Source of the DNA: Leishmania infantum JPCM5
Lineage: Eukaryota > Euglenozoa > Kinetoplastea > Trypanosomatida > Trypanosomatidae
NCBI RefSeq assembly: GCF_000002875.2
Contig: NC_009396.2
Coordinates: 69,501-133,500, forward strand
Reading direction: 5' to 3'
DNA length: 64,000 nucleotides
A program made the translations under genes and the position numbers. Shown in pieces: positions 62,252 through 64,000 of this stretch. The notes beneath the pieces are model-generated. The model was not told the DNA's origin. It saw nothing but the letters and a program-made list of their open reading frames with translations, and did no database searches. How positions within the stretch are numbered: position 1 is the first letter of the stretch; every line of letters begins with the position of its first letter.

Positions 62252-64000
62252 ATGCCAACTGTGTCCATTGTAGGCGTCGATGCCGCCTGGGAGCCCTCGT
62301 GCTGCCCATCCGTGATCGCCGATGCTGCAGGCGCCGCCACGCGAGACAGCACCGGCCTTCTCGCAGTGCCGGAGGTGTATACGGAAACGGGCATCGTTAT
62401 CCTAGACCTCGGGCGCCGCAGTGGTGACGCGAACGCATCTCGCGGTCCTCATGTCTATGGCGCCGCTCATAATGCCCCCAAGAAGCCGCCGTGTTGGGCT
62501 CGAAACGATGGCGTGTGGGCACGGCTGCAGGCCGCCGGGTTCCCATGCCTCGTCGCTGTCCTGGCACAGCCGCTCGTGAGACCCGCCGCTGCACCACCAC
62601 CACCACCACTGCCGCCGGCGCAGAGGACAGTGGAAAAAGGAAGCGCCGACAGGGGGTACGCGGACAGCGCTGGCCTCGGTTCAGATGCAGGGGCGGGTCT
62701 GGCGACCGCCTCTCTCCTTAGGCCCGCGTCATCCGCGGGTGCATCCAACCAGACGGCGAAGCCGCTGCTCGTGTATTTGCCCACTATCGTGCCCTCTGCC
62801 GCCACCCCCAACGATGCCGCTGCATCTGCCGGCTACGGCGATGCGTCAGGCGGGGTCGGTGATACTGACTCGGAAGCACCGTCGGTCGCTGCGTTGCCTT
62901 CCTTCTCGCACAGCGTGTCGTCGCGCAGCGTGGTGGGTAAGCTGGGTAAGCTGCCAAGCCCTGACCTATCCCCGGCAACAGCAGCCACGACCACTGCTGC
63001 AGATCTGTCCTTTTCCGTTCCGTCTTCTATTCCGCTCTGTCGCTCGTCGCCGCCGCGCGCACTCCTGCCTCTGTACTTCAGCTCGGCCCCCGTGGCGCCG
63101 CTTCGCCACCTCCTTGCCTCAGCTGCCGTGTGCGTAGACGGCCACAGAATACCGTCGGCTTTCTCTGCTGCAGCCGCGCAAGCCGAGGAGGATGCGCAGG
63201 CTCCACTCAGAGGCGCTGGCGCTACGTGTGAAGCAGTGAAAAGAGAGCACGCGCGAGAAGTCGATACGTTGCAGCAGCCGCCACCTCCCTCGTCGAGCGC
63301 CTACACAGATGCGAGCACCGGTGCGGTTGGTGTTGCTCGAGTCGTCTGTCGAGCAGTCTGGCCAATCCCTCCGTGGTCGGCGAATCCACTGCCGTTGTTC
63401 GCTCCGGAGGCGGTCCCGTTGCTATCCTACTCGATGAGCACTGATGGCAGCCATCGTGGAGTTTCGGTAGACAAATCCGCAACGCCTCGAGTGGCGGGAA
63501 CAGCAGCAGCGGATGACGACAATGTGGAAGCGGCTGTGTCTGACCTGCTGGAGCACCTCGGTGAGTGGAACAGCTCCCTCGTGGCCGGCATGTTCTTGAG
63601 TGCGAAGGTGCTGGCGGCAAGCACGCCCACGACGCAATCAGCTACACCGTCCTTGTCGCAGCAACAACCGGAAACGACAGCGACGAGGACGAGAGATGGC
63701 GAGGCGGAGGCTGAAGCGGCGGCTCTGGAGAAAGAAGGTGGCAGTGTCACAGTGGCCTCGGCATGCCCTACCTCAATGCAAGAGCTGCTAGCGCTTCTCT
63801 TTCAGTACTGGCATCAGCGGTTGGCGGACCCGCCGGCGTGCACGTGTGCAGTAGGGCCTCCCGGAAGGCATCAGCAGCACCACGAGGTATCTGCGTCTCT
63901 GAAAGCCGTTGCGGGCACCACCGCTACCACGTTTGCCGCCCAGGAGAGCGTTGGGGTGGTGCCGCAGTCCCCATCACCTCCGACGCAGACGCCGACACTC
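62252..64000 (+). CDS. hypothetical protein, 5' part only (runs off window)
   Basis: An open frame of 583 codons without a stop reaches the right edge. It starts at the first ATG after an in-frame TGA (62228-62230), so the start is firm. The N terminus MPTVSIVGVDAAWEP followed by TGIVILDLG (residues 47-54) looks like the first strands of an RNase H/DEDD-type fold. There the usual pattern is VGxDxEWxP, with an acidic residue at the position that is Ala12 here. This is only a hint. Residues 60-583 are largely Ala/Ser/Pro/Thr-rich low complexity with short ordered blocks: PCWARNDGVWARLQAAGFPC (about 80-99), SPPRALLPLYFSSAPVAPLR, and a helical block beginning VEAAVSDLLEHLGEWNSSLV near residue 426. 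Six consecutive Pro codons lie near 62595. No confident function. Confidence 0.75.
   Translation, partial: MPTVSIVGVDAAWEPSCCPSVIADAAGAATRDSTGLLAVPEVYTETGIVILDLGRRSGDANASRGPHVYGAAHNAPKKPPCWARNDGVWARLQAAGFPCLVAVLAQPLVRPAAAPPPPPLPPAQRTVEKGSADRGYADSAGLGSDAGAGLATASLLRPASSAGASNQTAKPLLVYLPTIVPSAATPNDAAASAGYGDASGGVGDTDSEAPSVAALPSFSHSVSSRSVVGKLGKLPSPDLSPATAATTTAADLSFSVPSSIPLCRSSPPRALLPLYFSSAPVAPLRHLLASAAVCVDGHRIPSAFSAAAAQAEEDAQAPLRGAGATCEAVKREHAREVDTLQQPPPPSSSAYTDASTGAVGVARVVCRAVWPIPPWSANPLPLFAPEAVPLLSYSMSTDGSHRGVSVDKSATPRVAGTAAADDDNVEAAVSDLLEHLGEWNSSLVAGMFLSAKVLAASTPTTQSATPSLSQQQPETTATRTRDGEAEAEAAALEKEGGSVTVASACPTSMQELLALLFQYWHQRLADPPACTCAVGPPGRHQQHHEVSASLKAVAGTTATTFAAQESVGVVPQSPSPPTQTPTL

Overview
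The window looks like nuclear DNA of a trypanosomatid, almost certainly Leishmania. It has high-GC, intronless coding regions, and every convincing gene lies on the + strand as one directional cluster. Genes are separated by long pyrimidine-rich gaps with (TG)n/(AC)n runs, and there are degenerate SIDER-type retroposons. From memory, the order proteasome RPT3 - trypanothione-type glyoxalase II - two hypotheticals - cysteinyl-tRNA synthetase - DEAH helicase - SET protein - ornithine decarboxylase matches Leishmania chromosome 12. The 707-residue ODC and 295-residue GLO2 fit the L. donovani complex, but the species cannot be fixed by reading alone. A run of 101 N shows this is a draft assembly.

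Layout. 1-2602: intergenic, with a SIDER copy. 2603-5887: low-complexity hypothetical protein. 7620-8855: RPT3. 9626-10513: GLO2. 11692-16446: large hypothetical protein. 16886-18982: type I membrane protein with a beta-lactamase/PBP-like but apparently dead ectodomain. 19199-20922: a duplicated block around the sequencing gap, probably an assembly artefact. 22460-24814: CysRS. 26389-26997: a broken metacaspase gene. 27333-27676: antisense SIDER fragment. 28179-36971: very large DEAH-box helicase with a zinc finger. 37608-39437: SET-domain protein. 40403-42526: ODC. 42527-47367: long gap holding the most complete SIDER. 47368-52221: coiled-coil protein. 52625-58321: SAC3/GANP-family protein. 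58787-60634: two-span ER membrane protein resembling Vma12. 60681-60913: antisense SIDER fragment. 62252-64000: start of a gene that runs off the window.

Function. As usual in trypanosomatids, neighbours are co-transcribed but functionally unrelated: proteolysis (RPT3), trypanothione-dependent methylglyoxal detoxification (GLO2), translation (CysRS), RNA metabolism (helicase, SAC3), polyamine synthesis (ODC), protein methylation (SET) and probably V-ATPase assembly (Vma12-like). ODC and GLO2 are metabolically linked, because ODC supplies polyamine for the trypanothione whose thioesters GLO2 cleaves. Control is expected to be post-transcriptional, through spliced-leader acceptor choice and 3'UTR elements such as SIDERs. 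No RNA genes, CRISPR arrays or origins were recognised. The most interesting items are the metacaspase pseudogene, the inactive-looking beta-lactamase-fold surface protein, a conserved 7-bp helix in the SIDER 5' signature, and the suspicious duplication at the gap.
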